Positions 9,026-17,673 of a DNA stretch of 64,000 bases are shown piece by piece. Position numbers and translations under genes: made by a program. Numbering within the stretch: the stretch's first letter is position 1; every line of letters starts with the position of its first letter. This stretch comes from Pseudohongiella sp. GTDB taxonomy: Bacteria; Pseudomonadota; Gammaproteobacteria; Pseudomonadales; Pseudohongiellaceae. The notes under the pieces are model-generated. The model saw only the letters and a list, made by a program, of their open reading frames with translations. It was not told the origin of the DNA and made no database searches. Location: positions 310,001 to 374,000 of the forward strand of contig JAUSCD010000012.1 in NCBI GenBank assembly GCA_030651695.1, read 5' to 3'.

Positions 9026-9403
9026 TCACGCGGATCGGGCAAACAGGTGATTGCGCCGTTTGTATTGCACAGTCAGCCATACAAACAGAATCAGCAACAA
9101 CAGGCAAACCGGCTCAAAGGCAACACCCAGAATGTCGCGGTAGGCTTTGGACCAGAACAAAGCGAAAAACAAGTGGCAACACAACAACACCCCACTCCAG
9201 AACAACAGCAGCTTGGCCCATAACTGGCCGCTGAATCCGTACCAGGCGATATTGCCCAGCACCAGCGCTGCAGCAAGTTGTGTCGTGGGGATTATGTAGT
9301 GTCGACCAATCACAAAACTTTGCAGAACAGCCAGTAACAGGCCGATCGTAGCCAGCGCAAGGATCAGCTCAAAGGTATTTGACAAGGAAATGCGGGATTT
9401 CAT
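9026..9403 (-). CDS. Small four-helix membrane protein of unknown function
   Basis: I do not recognise a family. From the ATG at 9403 (AAGG about nine bases upstream) it encodes 125 residues with four hydrophobic segments at about 10-30, 38-55, 60-80 and 95-115. The sequence ends in a basic C-terminus (QYKRRNHLFARSA). It lies just upstream of the symporter gene on the same strand, 49 bases from that gene's preferred start, so cotranscription is likely. The open frame extends to 9451, but those residues look non-hydrophobic and lack an SD. Confidence 0.6.
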   Translation of the reverse strand: MKSRISLSNTFELILALATIGLLLAVLQSFVIGRHYIIPTTQLAAALVLGNIAWYGFSGQLWAKLLLFWSGVLLCCHLFFALFWSKAYRDILGVAFEPVCLLLLILFVWLTVQYKRRNHLFARSA

Positions 9404-9550
9404 CGGGCAGCGCCTTTTGTTTTTATGTTGGCAGAATACTATCACGGGCAAAGTCGCCGCTGCATTGTGTCCTCACCGGCACTGGATTATGATCAAAGTA
9501 CACAAAACATAAGCCGCAGCATATCAAAGCGGTACTCCGGGGAACTCATC

Positions 9551-10801
9551 ATGCGCACCACAGCTATCAACAATTTGTTGCGTCACACCGCTCTGACCTC
9601 TGCATTACTGCTGGGCTCAGGGCTGTTGTTGGCGCAGAACGACAGCTCCATAACAATGATTGATTCTGCCGCGCTGGGCATCACCAGCGCCGAAATCGCC
9701 AGCATCAAAGCTCAGATGCAAGCCGCTGTTGATGGCGGCCATATCGCCGGCGCACTGGTTCTGGTGGGAAACAAAGAGGGTATCGCCATGCTGGAAACCG
9801 CTGGCACTCAGGGCCCGGGGGATGCCACACCAGTGGATGAGCAAACCATTTTCCGTATCTACTCCATGACCAAACCTATCGTCAGCGTGGCGGCAATGGA
9901 TATGGTAGAAGACGGCTTATTGTCAGTTTCCGATCCGGTTGGCAAGTACATACCCGAATTCAACAACATGCTGGTTGTAAACAATGAAACCGGCGAGACC
10001 GCCCCTGCGCAAAACGTCATGACTATCGAACATTTGCTGACCCATAAATCGGGACTGATCCAGGCTATTTTTTCACCCGACACCGAGCTGGGTAAATCCT
10101 ATGCCGAGCTGATCCCTGGTGACGGCAGCCTGACCAATCTGGAAGTTGCACAACGCCTTGGCAAACTGCCGCTGTTTTTTGAACCGGGTGCTGCCTGGCA
10201 TTACGGACACTCCACCGATGTGCTCGGCGCCGTGATGGAAGTGGCTGCCGGCCAGCCACTCGACACCATCCTGAACGAGCGTATTTTTGAGCCCCTGGGC
10301 ATGGATGAAACCACATTCTATGTGCCCGCCTCCAAAGCCTCGCGTATAGCAGAGCCTGTGCACGGCCAGATGTCTGACAACACCATTGAACGTCCGCAAC
10401 TGTCCGGCGGTGGCGGTCTGAATGCGACCACGGAAGACTACGTGCGTTTTGCACAGATGTTGCTGCAAGGCGGCGAGTACCGCGGCGCACGTATTCTGGA
10501 ACCCGAAACGCTGGCCCTGATGCAGGAAAAACGCATTACGCCTGATGTATCGCGCGAGTATTTCTTCTACGGTAATCGCGGCGACTGGAGCATGGGTTTC
10601 CACCTGCAGCCTGTTGACCCCGACAAACCCGACGGCGCACACAACTTCGGCTGGCGCGGGATAGGTGGCACGTTGTTCTTTGTTGATCCCGCAAATGAAT
10701 TTTTTATGATCTACATGGAGCAAAAGCGCGGCGGCCCGCGTGGTGCACCGTTTGACAACAGTACGGCTCAGCGGGTGGTTTATGAGGCTGTTTTGAACTA
10801 G
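9551..10801 (+). CDS. Exported serine hydrolase, beta-lactamase/class C esterase family
   Basis: Beta-lactamase-fold hydrolase (EstB/PBP4-like) with a signal peptide (residues 1-29). The catalytic SxxK is SMTK at residues 105-108. The Tyr motif is in WHYGHSTDVLG, and the downstream block GGGGLNATTEDYVRFAQMLL matches family patterns, as does the C-terminal FGWRGIGGTLFFVDP. The ATG at 9551 follows GGGGAA; an upstream in-frame extension to 9425 has no signal character. Such enzymes usually hydrolyse esters or amides rather than beta-lactams, so the substrate is open. A second unrelated-looking paralog is at 37010-38257. The AlbA-domain gene follows 31 bases downstream. Confidence 0.85.
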   Translation: MRTTAINNLLRHTALTSALLLGSGLLLAQNDSSITMIDSAALGITSAEIASIKAQMQAAVDGGHIAGALVLVGNKEGIAMLETAGTQGPGDATPVDEQTIFRIYSMTKPIVSVAAMDMVEDGLLSVSDPVGKYIPEFNNMLVVNNETGETAPAQNVMTIEHLLTHKSGLIQAIFSPDTELGKSYAELIPGDGSLTNLEVAQRLGKLPLFFEPGAAWHYGHSTDVLGAVMEVAAGQPLDTILNERIFEPLGMDETTFYVPASKASRIAEPVHGQMSDNTIERPQLSGGGGLNATTEDYVRFAQMLLQGGEYRGARILEPETLALMQEKRITPDVSREYFFYGNRGDWSMGFHLQPVDPDKPDGAHNFGWRGIGGTLFFVDPANEFFMIYMEQKRGGPRGAPFDNSTAQRVVYEAVLN

Positions 10802-10832
10802 CACACGAGTCAATCAGCTCTGGCAGGACGCT

Positions 10833-12311
10833 ATGATCACGGACGACATTGCACAGATCATCAGGCAACCGGAAGGCAAGCAGCTTGAATTCAAGCGGGA
10901 CTTGTCTTCACCGCAGCCGCTTATCAAATCGCTGGTCGCCTTTGCCAATACCGCAGGCGGCCAGCTGTTCATTGGTATCAGTGACAGCGGCGAAATCATC
11001 GGAGTGGATGACCCGCTAAGCGAAGAAGAACGCCTCTCCAACCTGATCGCTGACAGCATCAGTCCCAGATTGCTACCCAGCATTGAGCTGCTGACGGTGG
11101 AAGGCAAAACCCTGCTGTGCGTCGAAGTTTTTCTCAGTAGCTCCCGACCACATTTTCTGAAGGCCGTTGGACCGAACCAGGGCGTCATGGTGCGTATCGG
11201 ATCCAGCAACCGTCAGGCTGATCCACAGTTGATTGCCGAGCTGCAACGTCAGGCTGCAGGTGAAACGTTTGATGCCATGCCCATGCCTGAACTGAGTCTG
11301 AGTGACCTGGACATGATTGCCATGCAACAACAGTTTGGCGCCGACAATCCACTCGACGAACAAAAACTACTGACATTAAAGTTATTGGTACGCCACCAGG
11401 GCCGCATGGTCCCAAGCAAAGGCGCCGTCCTGCTGTTCGGCAAACAGCGTACCCTTTACTTTGATGATGCATGGATTCAATGCGGCCGCTTCCGGGGTAC
11501 CGAAAAAGTAGACATTTTCGACCAGACCGAGTTGCATGATTCCTTGCCCCAAACGGTCGACAGCATTGAGCTTTTTCTTAAAAAGCATGCCTTTAAAAGC
11601 GCTGAATTTATCGGCATGCGCCGCACTGACCACTGGAGTATCCCGCTTACCATCCTGCGTGAAGTCATTGTTAACGCCTTGGTGCACAGTGATTATTCGC
11701 AGCGCGGCTCACCTATTCGCGTTGCATTTTTTGATGATCGTATTGAGATTGAAAGCCCTGGCATGTTGATGCCGGGCATGACAGTTGAAGACATGAAACG
11801 CGGTGTGTCTATGATCCGCAATCCGGTGATTGCACGCGTGTTTAAAGAGCTCAAGCTGGTGGAGCAATGGGGCAGCGGCGTCAAACGCATTTTTGCAGAT
11901 GCAGCGGCGCGGGGGCTGCCAGAGCCACGTATAGAGGAAATCGCCAATCGGTTGCGGTTTATTGTGCCACTCGCATCCTCAGTGACCGTTCAATCCCAAG
12001 GCTTAAGGTCACTGGGTCAGTCTGAAAACCCAGAACGGCTAGAGTCACGGCCAGAGTCACGGCTAGAGTCACGGCTAGAGTCACGGCTAGCAGCACGCGT
12101 AGTTGTCTTGCTGCAAGAAAATGCCAAGGGCAAAGCCACTCTCGCCCGCGAGCTGGCGCATAAAACAGTCTCAGGCGAACTCCACAAACAAATCAGGCGC
12201 CTGATGTCTGCAGTGATCATAGAAATGACCCTTCCTGACACCCCCAACAGTCGCCTGCAAAAATACCGGCTAACCCCAGCAGGTCAGCAATTGGTCAAGG
12301 ATCTGAAATGA
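10833..12311 (+). CDS. AlbA_2/Schlafen-domain putative transcriptional regulator (AAA_4 type)
   Basis: The N-terminal Schlafen AlbA_2 domain (about residues 12-125) shows EFKRD, FANTAGGQLFIGI and VEVFLSSSRPHFLK. The middle is a GHKL-like C-terminal domain (about 240-360) with REVIVNALVHSDYS and a FFDDRIEIESPG strand. A winged-helix-like tail (TLARELAH, YRLTPAGQQLVKD) closes the 492-residue protein. Proteins of this type are annotated as DNA-binding regulators or RecG-like helicases; helicase function is doubtful because no helicase motifs are visible. Just before the wing, codons 402-420 consist of an in-frame tandem 12-bp repeat giving LESR units. AGGA lies five bases before the ATG. A decayed phage antirepressor starts right behind it, so the pair may be mobile-element derived. 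Confidence 0.8.
   Translation: MITDDIAQIIRQPEGKQLEFKRDLSSPQPLIKSLVAFANTAGGQLFIGISDSGEIIGVDDPLSEEERLSNLIADSISPRLLPSIELLTVEGKTLLCVEVFLSSSRPHFLKAVGPNQGVMVRIGSSNRQADPQLIAELQRQAAGETFDAMPMPELSLSDLDMIAMQQQFGADNPLDEQKLLTLKLLVRHQGRMVPSKGAVLLFGKQRTLYFDDAWIQCGRFRGTEKVDIFDQTELHDSLPQTVDSIELFLKKHAFKSAEFIGMRRTDHWSIPLTILREVIVNALVHSDYSQRGSPIRVAFFDDRIEIESPGMLMPGMTVEDMKRGVSMIRNPVIARVFKELKLVEQWGSGVKRIFADAAARGLPEPRIEEIANRLRFIVPLASSVTVQSQGLRSLGQSENPERLESRPESRLESRLESRLAARVVVLLQENAKGKATLARELAHKTVSGELHKQIRRLMSAVIIEMTLPDTPNSRLQKYRLTPAGQQLVKDLK
12036..12090 (+). repeat. In-frame 12-bp tandem repeat, 4.6 units
   Basis: Unit CGGCTAGAGTCA at 12036, 12048 (one C for T change), 12060 and 12072, plus a partial unit to 12090. 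Twelve bases keep the reading frame, so copy-number change would alter the length of the Leu-Glu-Ser-Arg linker between the GHKL-like domain and the winged helix without stopping translation. Confidence 0.9.
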
Positions 12312-12320
12312 ACACCGCAA

Positions 12321-12800
12321 GCCCTCAGCAGTCAATTGGTGACAAATTCTCACCGGTTTAAAATGACGGCATCTGACGGAAAACAAAAACTTACCGATGC
12401 CGCCACCGCCTGAACCCTGCTGCGGCTGATACATTCGATCCTCAGCCTGAAAGCTGAACCCATCAAACTCTGGCTGGCCAAAGCGGGTTGCGAGCGCATG
12501 CAGGAGCTGGCAGAGCAGGCACTATCGCTAAATGGTGCCCGGGAGACATTGCAAGAACACGGCCGCAGTGAGAAGTGGATTCAACATCGCATGATGGGTC
12601 AGGAAACCCGCAACAAGCTCACTGACTATTGGTCAAACCATGACATAAAGAAGGGATCAGAGTTTGCCATTCTGACCAACATCATTCATCAGGAATGGAC
12701 TGAAGTTAGTGTCAAAGAACACAAGGAGTTAAAAGAGCGCAAGAGTCAGAAAAGGTTATTCTACGAGACAATCTTTTGCTGGCACTGTCAAAAAAGTTAG
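12321..12800 (+). pseudogene. Remnant of a BRO/DinD-like phage antirepressor, C-terminal half
   Basis: Reading one frame across 12321-12800 gives QLVTNSHRFKMTASDGKQ, then LTDAATA, an internal TGA at 12411-12413, then TLLRLIHSILSLKAEPIKLW, GRSEKWIQHRMMGQETRNKL and ILTNIIHQEWTEVSVKEHKE. I recognise this as the C-terminal domain of BRO-N/antirepressor proteins, often labelled DinD-like. The DNA-binding BRO-N domain upstream is absent, the frame is interrupted by the TGA, and resemblance ends around 12735 before the usual C-terminus. The piece after the stop (from ATG 12498) is still open for 100 codons but has no SD. Family recognition is from memory, not a search. Confidence 0.7.
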
Positions 12801-12816
12801 TTAGAAATAATTTTCA

Positions 12817-12857
12817 ACCACTTCAGTTGTAAAGTAATCCTTTACAACTGAAGTGGT
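12817..12857. repeat. Perfect 18-bp inverted repeat with 5-base loop
   Basis: ACCACTTCAGTTGTAAAG at 12817-12834 is the exact reverse complement of 12840-12857, separated by TAATC. No T-run follows on either strand, so it is not a standard intrinsic terminator. It sits between the antirepressor remnant and the sigma-54 promoter, about 167-207 bases upstream of the predicted transcription start. That distance is typical for enhancer-binding activators. It could equally be a mobile-element end or a cruciform-forming leftover. Confidence 0.85.
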
Positions 12858-12997
12858 GACCAGCCCACATATTCATTCGGGCATCAATTCAGCAGAGTTG
12901 GTCAATAGCGCTAACTATTCCGCATCTTCACGATATAACCCCTTTCCTCAATCTTTAAATAGATCATAACAATTTGTTTTTATTAACAATAAAAACA

Positions 12998-13013
12998 TGG
13001 CACCAGTCTTGCT
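12998..13013 (+). promoter_or_regulatory. Sigma-54 promoter of the adaptor/ABC export operon
   Basis: TGGCACCAGTCTTGCT matches the -24/-12 consensus TGGCAC-N5-TTGCW exactly, with GG at -24 and GC at -12 in the correct register. Predicted start of transcription is near 13024, leaving a leader of about 98 bases before the ATG at 13122. It is the only promoter of this class noticed in the window. It implies control by an unseen enhancer-binding activator. Confidence 0.75.
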
Positions 13014-13121
13014 ATTTTTCTGTTCATTGCTGCTGCCAATCTCCGGCAAACCCCCTTTAAACCATCAGCAAACTCACAACGTCCAAAGGACAAGTGCACA
13101 CCCACAACAGGCAGAAACAGA

Positions 13122-14396
13122 ATGAAAATAAGCGACACCTCATCACAGGACGTGATGTTGACCCCACAAAACCACAATCGGGTCTGGATACGGCTGATTG
13201 TCTCATTGCTTGTTGTTGTGATTGCAGGCTGGTTTGCCACACCGATGGTGCAACGCTGGGCTCAGGCAGAAGAATCAGTATCCGCCAGCAGACTGCGCAC
13301 GGCCGCGGTTGCTCGCGGCGACTTTGTGCGTGATGTGACTGTGCAGGGCCGTGTTGTCGCAGCGGTGAGCCCGACTCTGTATGCAAGCCAGAACGGCACC
13401 ATCACCTTTGCCGTTGAAGCGGGTGACAGTGTCAGCGAAGGCGACGTGCTGGCCAATATCGACAGCCCGGAAATGCGCAACAGTCTGCTACAGGAACAAT
13501 CCCGCCTGAATTCATTGCTGGTTGAACTGGACCGTCAGCGCATCAGCTCACAACAGGAACAGCTTGAAAACCAGAAGTCGCTCGATTCAGCCAGCATTGC
13601 TTTAAAAGCCGCACTGCGTGAATTGGATCGTGTCCAGCGCGCATTCGAACTTGGAGCGGTCAATGAGGTTGAACTCGATCGCGCCAGGGACAATCTGGAA
13701 ACATCGGAGGTGCTGCACAAACACGCGGAGCTGGATTTTGCGCTCGACATAGACCGTCTGAATTTTGAGCAACAGACGCGCCGCCTTCTGGTTGAGCAGC
13801 AGCAGTTGCTGGTCTCCGATCTTGAGCGCCAGGTCAATGAGCTGACCCTGATATCACCGGTCACCGGTATTGTCGGCAATCTTCTGGTGAGCCAGAAAAC
13901 CAATGTGGCGCGCAATCAGCCTGTACTCAGCGTGGTCGATCTCACCGCCTTTGAAGTAGAAGTTCAGATTCCTGAAGCCTATGTCGGAGACCTTGCCATC
14001 GGCATGGCCGCTGAAGTGCGAACCGGCACCATTGCACATGCTGCCACGCTGGTGGCTGTGTCTCCGGAAATTGTTTCCAATCAGGTCAGTGGCCGTCTGC
14101 GTTTCAGTGCAGCTGCGCCTGACAGTTTGCGGCAGAACCAGCGCCTGACCACTCGCATACTGCTGGAGGAAAAGCAGGATGTGGTGATGGTCCCGCGTGG
14201 CCAGTTTGTTGAAAGTGGGAATGGCCGTATTGCCTACGTCGTTCGCAATGGCATCGCCTATCGCACTCCGATTGTCATGGGCGCAACCAGCCTCAGTCAT
14301 ATTGAAATTCTGGAAGGACTCGCACCGGGCGACACCATTGTGGTGTCCAGCACCGATATGTTCAACAGCGCGGATACTGTGCTGATCAATAATTAA
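13122..14396 (+). CDS. Periplasmic adaptor protein (HlyD/MacA-like) of an ABC export system
   Basis: Membrane fusion protein that would bridge inner-membrane ABC permeases to an outer-membrane channel. One N-terminal membrane anchor spans residues 22-45. A lipoyl/barrel-sandwich half follows (TITFAVEAGDSVSEGDVLANI, residues 91-111), then a long coiled coil (about 125-245, many Leu/Glu/Gln heptads). The second lipoyl half is LISPVTGIVGNLLVSQKTNVARNQP, followed by beta-barrel domains ending VPRGQFVESGN and an ILEGLAPGDTIVVSS closure. Length 424 is normal. It leads a four-gene unit with an ATPase 13 bases downstream and two FtsX-type permeases. Expression is probably sigma-54 dependent. Confidence 0.88.
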   Translation: MKISDTSSQDVMLTPQNHNRVWIRLIVSLLVVVIAGWFATPMVQRWAQAEESVSASRLRTAAVARGDFVRDVTVQGRVVAAVSPTLYASQNGTITFAVEAGDSVSEGDVLANIDSPEMRNSLLQEQSRLNSLLVELDRQRISSQQEQLENQKSLDSASIALKAALRELDRVQRAFELGAVNEVELDRARDNLETSEVLHKHAELDFALDIDRLNFEQQTRRLLVEQQQLLVSDLERQVNELTLISPVTGIVGNLLVSQKTNVARNQPVLSVVDLTAFEVEVQIPEAYVGDLAIGMAAEVRTGTIAHAATLVAVSPEIVSNQVSGRLRFSAAAPDSLRQNQRLTTRILLEEKQDVVMVPRGQFVESGNGRIAYVVRNGIAYRTPIVMGATSLSHIEILEGLAPGDTIVVSSTDMFNSADTVLINN

Positions 14397-14408
14397 GGAG
14401 CAATACTC

Positions 14409-15098
14409 ATGCTGAAAATGAATCAGATCAATAAAGTCTTCCGCACAGAAGTTGTAGAGACTCACGCTCTCAGGAATTTTTCATTACATGTGCAAGAGGG
14501 CGAATTTGTGACCATCACCGGGCCTTCCGGTTGTGGCAAAACCACCTTTCTGAATCTGGCCGGCCTGCTGGAGACTTTTACAAGCGGACAGTATGTTCTG
14601 GATGGTGAAGATGTATCGCGACTCGGCGACTACCAGCGCGCCAAGGTGCGCAACGAAAAGATTGGTTTTATTTTTCAGAGTTTCAATCTGATGCCTGACC
14701 TGAACCTGTTTGACAACGTTGATGTGCCGCTGCGTTATCGCGGTATGCGCGCAGCGGAACGAAAACTCCGCATAGAAAAAGCCCTGGACTCTGTGGGTCT
14801 GCTGTCGCGCAAAAATCATCTGCCGTCACAACTTTCCGGCGGACAACAGCAGCGCGTCGCCATTGCGCGAGCACTGGTGGGCGAGCCTCGTTTTCTGCTG
14901 GCAGACGAGCCTACAGGAAATCTGGACTCCAACACCGCCAGTGGCGTGATGGAATTGCTGCACGAAATAAACGCCGCCGGCACTACCATCATAATGGTGA
15001 CACACGACCCGTCGCTGGCAACACAAAGCCATCGCAACGTTCACATCCTGGACGGTCAGGTGCAAAGCGATAACACCAACCATGTTAAAGCTGCCTGA
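14409..15098 (+). CDS. ABC transporter ATP-binding protein, MacB/LolD type
   Basis: Nucleotide-binding subunit of 229 residues. Walker A is GPSGCGKTT (about residues 38-46), the Q-loop is FIFQSFNLMPDLNLFDNVDV, the signature is LSGGQQQRVAIARAL, Walker B is RFLLADEPTGNLD and the switch is VTHD. The LADEPTGNLD form is the hallmark of the MacB/LolD/FtsE class that drives mechanotransmission rather than classical transport. AAGGAG precedes the ATG. It lies between the adaptor and two permease genes and must energise both. Substrate unknown: antibiotic, peptide or lipid export are all possible. Confidence 0.92.
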   Translation: MLKMNQINKVFRTEVVETHALRNFSLHVQEGEFVTITGPSGCGKTTFLNLAGLLETFTSGQYVLDGEDVSRLGDYQRAKVRNEKIGFIFQSFNLMPDLNLFDNVDVPLRYRGMRAAERKLRIEKALDSVGLLSRKNHLPSQLSGGQQQRVAIARALVGEPRFLLADEPTGNLDSNTASGVMELLHEINAAGTTIIMVTHDPSLATQSHRNVHILDGQVQSDNTNHVKAA

Positions 15099-15116
15099 CA
15101 GCGCGGAGAGTATTCT

Positions 15117-16424
15117 ATGTTCTTGTACTACATACGCCTGAGTCTGCTCAGCTACAAACGCAATCCCGTCCTGAGTTCGTTGATGGTACTGGCGATTGCA
15201 ATTGGCGTAGGCGCCTACATGGTTATCTTTACACTGAACTATGTTATGGGTGGTGATCCTATCCCCCATAAAAGCAGTCAGCTGTATCACGTGCAGTTTG
15301 ACTACGGTGATCCTGCGTTTACAGACTTTGAGCCTCCACCCCAGCTTACCTACATCGATGCTACTGCCCTTCTGCAAGCCACTGTTGAACATCCCCGCAG
15401 CGCCAGCTCGAAGTTTGTGGCTGTGCTGGAGCCTCCGGGAGAAGAGCTGCGGCCGTTTTATGTGAACGGACGCGGTAACGCTGCGGACTTTTTCCCCATG
15501 TTTGATATCCCATTTCAATACGGCGGCGGTTGGGATAGACGTGCGGATGACACCCAACAACTGGTAGTTGTCTTGTCCAATGAGCTCAATGAACGACTTT
15601 TTGGAGGTGCAAACTCTGTTGGTCAGACAATAGTGATGGATGGACTCAATTTTACTGTCAGCGGAGTTCTTGACCGATGGTCACCAGCGCCAAAGTATTT
15701 TGACGTTAACAACGGTGCCTTTGATCCTATGGAAGAGGCGTATATTCCATGGTCACTGATTGTCGGTCAGGAAATGCGCCGCTCGGGCAATACCAACTGC
15801 TGGAAAGCCTTTGAAGGCAATTCCTTTCAGGCATTCCTGAATGCCGAGTGTGCCTGGATTCAATTCTGGGTTGAGTTGAATACCGCAGACGAACATGCAG
15901 AATATCTGAATTTTATTAATAACTACGCTGCCGAACAGAAACAACTTGGTCGCATGCCAATGCAGATTGAAAAGCGTCTCTACGATGTTAATGAATGGAT
16001 GATTCTGAATGAAGTGCAGCCGGATGAAACACGAATTCTGACTGCGCTGGCGGCGATGTTACTGGCGGTATGTCTGCTCAATACAGTGGGGCTGTTGTTG
16101 TCGAAATTTCTCGGAAAGTCATCGGAAATCGGTGTTCGACTGGCACTGGGCGCACATAAACGCTCGCTGTTCACCCAGCATGTGATTGAAGCAGGTGTCA
16201 TCGGTGCACTTGGAGGAATTCTTGGGCTCGGTGTTGCGGCGCTCGGCCTTGAAGGCATCAGGATTCTTCTGGGGGACATGATGACCAACGACTGGATGCA
16301 GCTGGATCTGAGAGTGACCTTCATCACCATCTTGCTGGCGATTGTCAGCACCATCCTGGCTGGTATGTATCCGATATGGCGGGCTTGCAATATCAATCCT
16401 GCCAGTCACCTGAAAACACAATAA
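15117..16424 (+). CDS. FtsX/MacB-type ABC permease, first of two
   Basis: Inner-membrane permease of 435 residues with one N-terminal membrane helix (about 18-40), a large periplasmic MacB-PCD domain (about 45-295) and three C-terminal helices in an FtsX domain (about 300-430). The FtsX block carries the characteristic segment SSEIGVRLALGAHKRSLFTQ. The paralogous permease follows 20 bases downstream, so the complex is probably a heterodimer. The periplasmic domain contains four visible cysteines, two of them in NTNCWK and NAECAW, which may form a disulphide. Confidence 0.88.
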   Translation: MFLYYIRLSLLSYKRNPVLSSLMVLAIAIGVGAYMVIFTLNYVMGGDPIPHKSSQLYHVQFDYGDPAFTDFEPPPQLTYIDATALLQATVEHPRSASSKFVAVLEPPGEELRPFYVNGRGNAADFFPMFDIPFQYGGGWDRRADDTQQLVVVLSNELNERLFGGANSVGQTIVMDGLNFTVSGVLDRWSPAPKYFDVNNGAFDPMEEAYIPWSLIVGQEMRRSGNTNCWKAFEGNSFQAFLNAECAWIQFWVELNTADEHAEYLNFINNYAAEQKQLGRMPMQIEKRLYDVNEWMILNEVQPDETRILTALAAMLLAVCLLNTVGLLLSKFLGKSSEIGVRLALGAHKRSLFTQHVIEAGVIGALGGILGLGVAALGLEGIRILLGDMMTNDWMQLDLRVTFITILLAIVSTILAGMYPIWRACNINPASHLKTQ

Positions 16425-16444
16425 ATGGTATTGAGGACTTTCCG

Positions 16445-17656
16445 ATGGAAATTGGACCAATCTACAGGGCTCTGATGCGCAACAGGCTAGGTGTCATTCT
16501 TATCGCGGCGCAGATCGCATTTACACTCACTGTGATCGTAAATGCGGTGTACATCATTAATGATCGCGGTGAGCTTATGGCCAGACCCAGTGGCACCGAC
16601 GAAGCGAATCTGTTTTTTATCAACAATATCGGTTATGGCGACACTTACAATGAAGCGGTGGTCAGTGCAGAAGATCTGGATATGATCAGACAACTCCCGG
16701 GTGTGACAGCTGCAACGATTATCAATGCCATACCGGTCAGTGGCAGCGGCTCTTCAACCGGAATGGCAACGGTTGCAGGACGGATCGAGGGCGTTGTTCC
16801 TACCGCTGTCTACACGGTGGATGAACAGGCGCTCTCGACACTGGGTGTGGAACTGGTCGCCGGTCGTGACTTCACGGCGACAGACGTTCGCTACCGGAAC
16901 GACTCCATCGCACGCGGTGACAATGAAATCATTATCACCGTCGCCATGGCTGAAGCTTTGTTTCCCGGAGAAGGTATGCAAGCGGTTGGCCGCACGATAT
17001 ACGACGTCAACCAGAACGCCTCTGTCATAATTGGTCTGGTGGCAAGGTTACAGGCGCCGTGGCCGCAATCGAGCTTCGTGGAAAACTCGATGTTGATTCC
17101 TGAAGTGTATATAGACAACAGTGCGATCTATCTGGTGCGCACAGAGCCCGGTCAACGTGACCGGCTGATGGTGGAGGTCGAGGAACGTCTGGCTGCGAGC
17201 GGTCATTCCAGGATCCTGCGCAATAATCGCTCGCTGGAAGAAAGAAGAGCCGAGAGTTACCGCATTGACAGTGCAATGTCGACCATCCTTGTTGCAGTGA
17301 TCGGAACCCTCATGTTTATCACTGCCATGGGCATTGTTGGACTGGCTGTCTTCAGTATCAATCGCCGCCGCAAGCAGATTGGCACAAGACGGGCACTGGG
17401 TGCCACCCGGCCAGATATTCTTCGCTACTTCTTGCTGGAGAACCTGTTGATCAGCACTGTGGGGGTCGTTGCGGGAGCTGTGCTGGCAATCGCATTCAAT
17501 CTTTTCCTGGTACAGAACTTTGATATGTCACGCATCGATTGGTACTACGCTCCTGCCGGTATGGTAGTGCTTTTGATTCTGGGCCAACTGGCAGTCATTG
17601 GGCCCGCGATCAGCGCCACACGGATCTCCCCGGCTCTGGCAACGAGGTCGATCTGA
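16445..17656 (+). CDS. FtsX/MacB-type ABC permease, second of two
   Basis: Second permease of the export complex. From ATG 16445 (AGGA about eight bases upstream) it has 403 residues; an in-frame extension to 16376 overlaps the previous gene and lacks an SD. Layout is one N-terminal helix (about 12-35), a periplasmic domain (about 40-275) and a three-helix FtsX domain. The block NRRRKQIGTRRALGATRPDILRY is split by 'IGTRRALGA', the canonical FtsX loop. It differs substantially from the first permease, consistent with a heterodimeric transporter. It is the last gene of the sigma-54 operon. Confidence 0.87.
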   Translation: MEIGPIYRALMRNRLGVILIAAQIAFTLTVIVNAVYIINDRGELMARPSGTDEANLFFINNIGYGDTYNEAVVSAEDLDMIRQLPGVTAATIINAIPVSGSGSSTGMATVAGRIEGVVPTAVYTVDEQALSTLGVELVAGRDFTATDVRYRNDSIARGDNEIIITVAMAEALFPGEGMQAVGRTIYDVNQNASVIIGLVARLQAPWPQSSFVENSMLIPEVYIDNSAIYLVRTEPGQRDRLMVEVEERLAASGHSRILRNNRSLEERRAESYRIDSAMSTILVAVIGTLMFITAMGIVGLAVFSINRRRKQIGTRRALGATRPDILRYFLLENLLISTVGVVAGAVLAIAFNLFLVQNFDMSRIDWYYAPAGMVVLLILGQLAVIGPAISATRISPALATRSI

Positions 17657-17673
17657 CGGTTCGTCTGATCCTG

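Noticed and set aside
10073-10813. A 246-codon minus-strand frame
   Set aside because: Antisense to the serine hydrolase gene, whose SxxK and Tyr motifs are intact on the plus strand. The minus product shows no coherent hydrophobic or motif pattern.
14826-15560. A 244-codon minus-strand frame
   Set aside because: Covers the 3' end of the ATPase gene and the 5' half of the first permease on the other strand, both of which are unmistakable.
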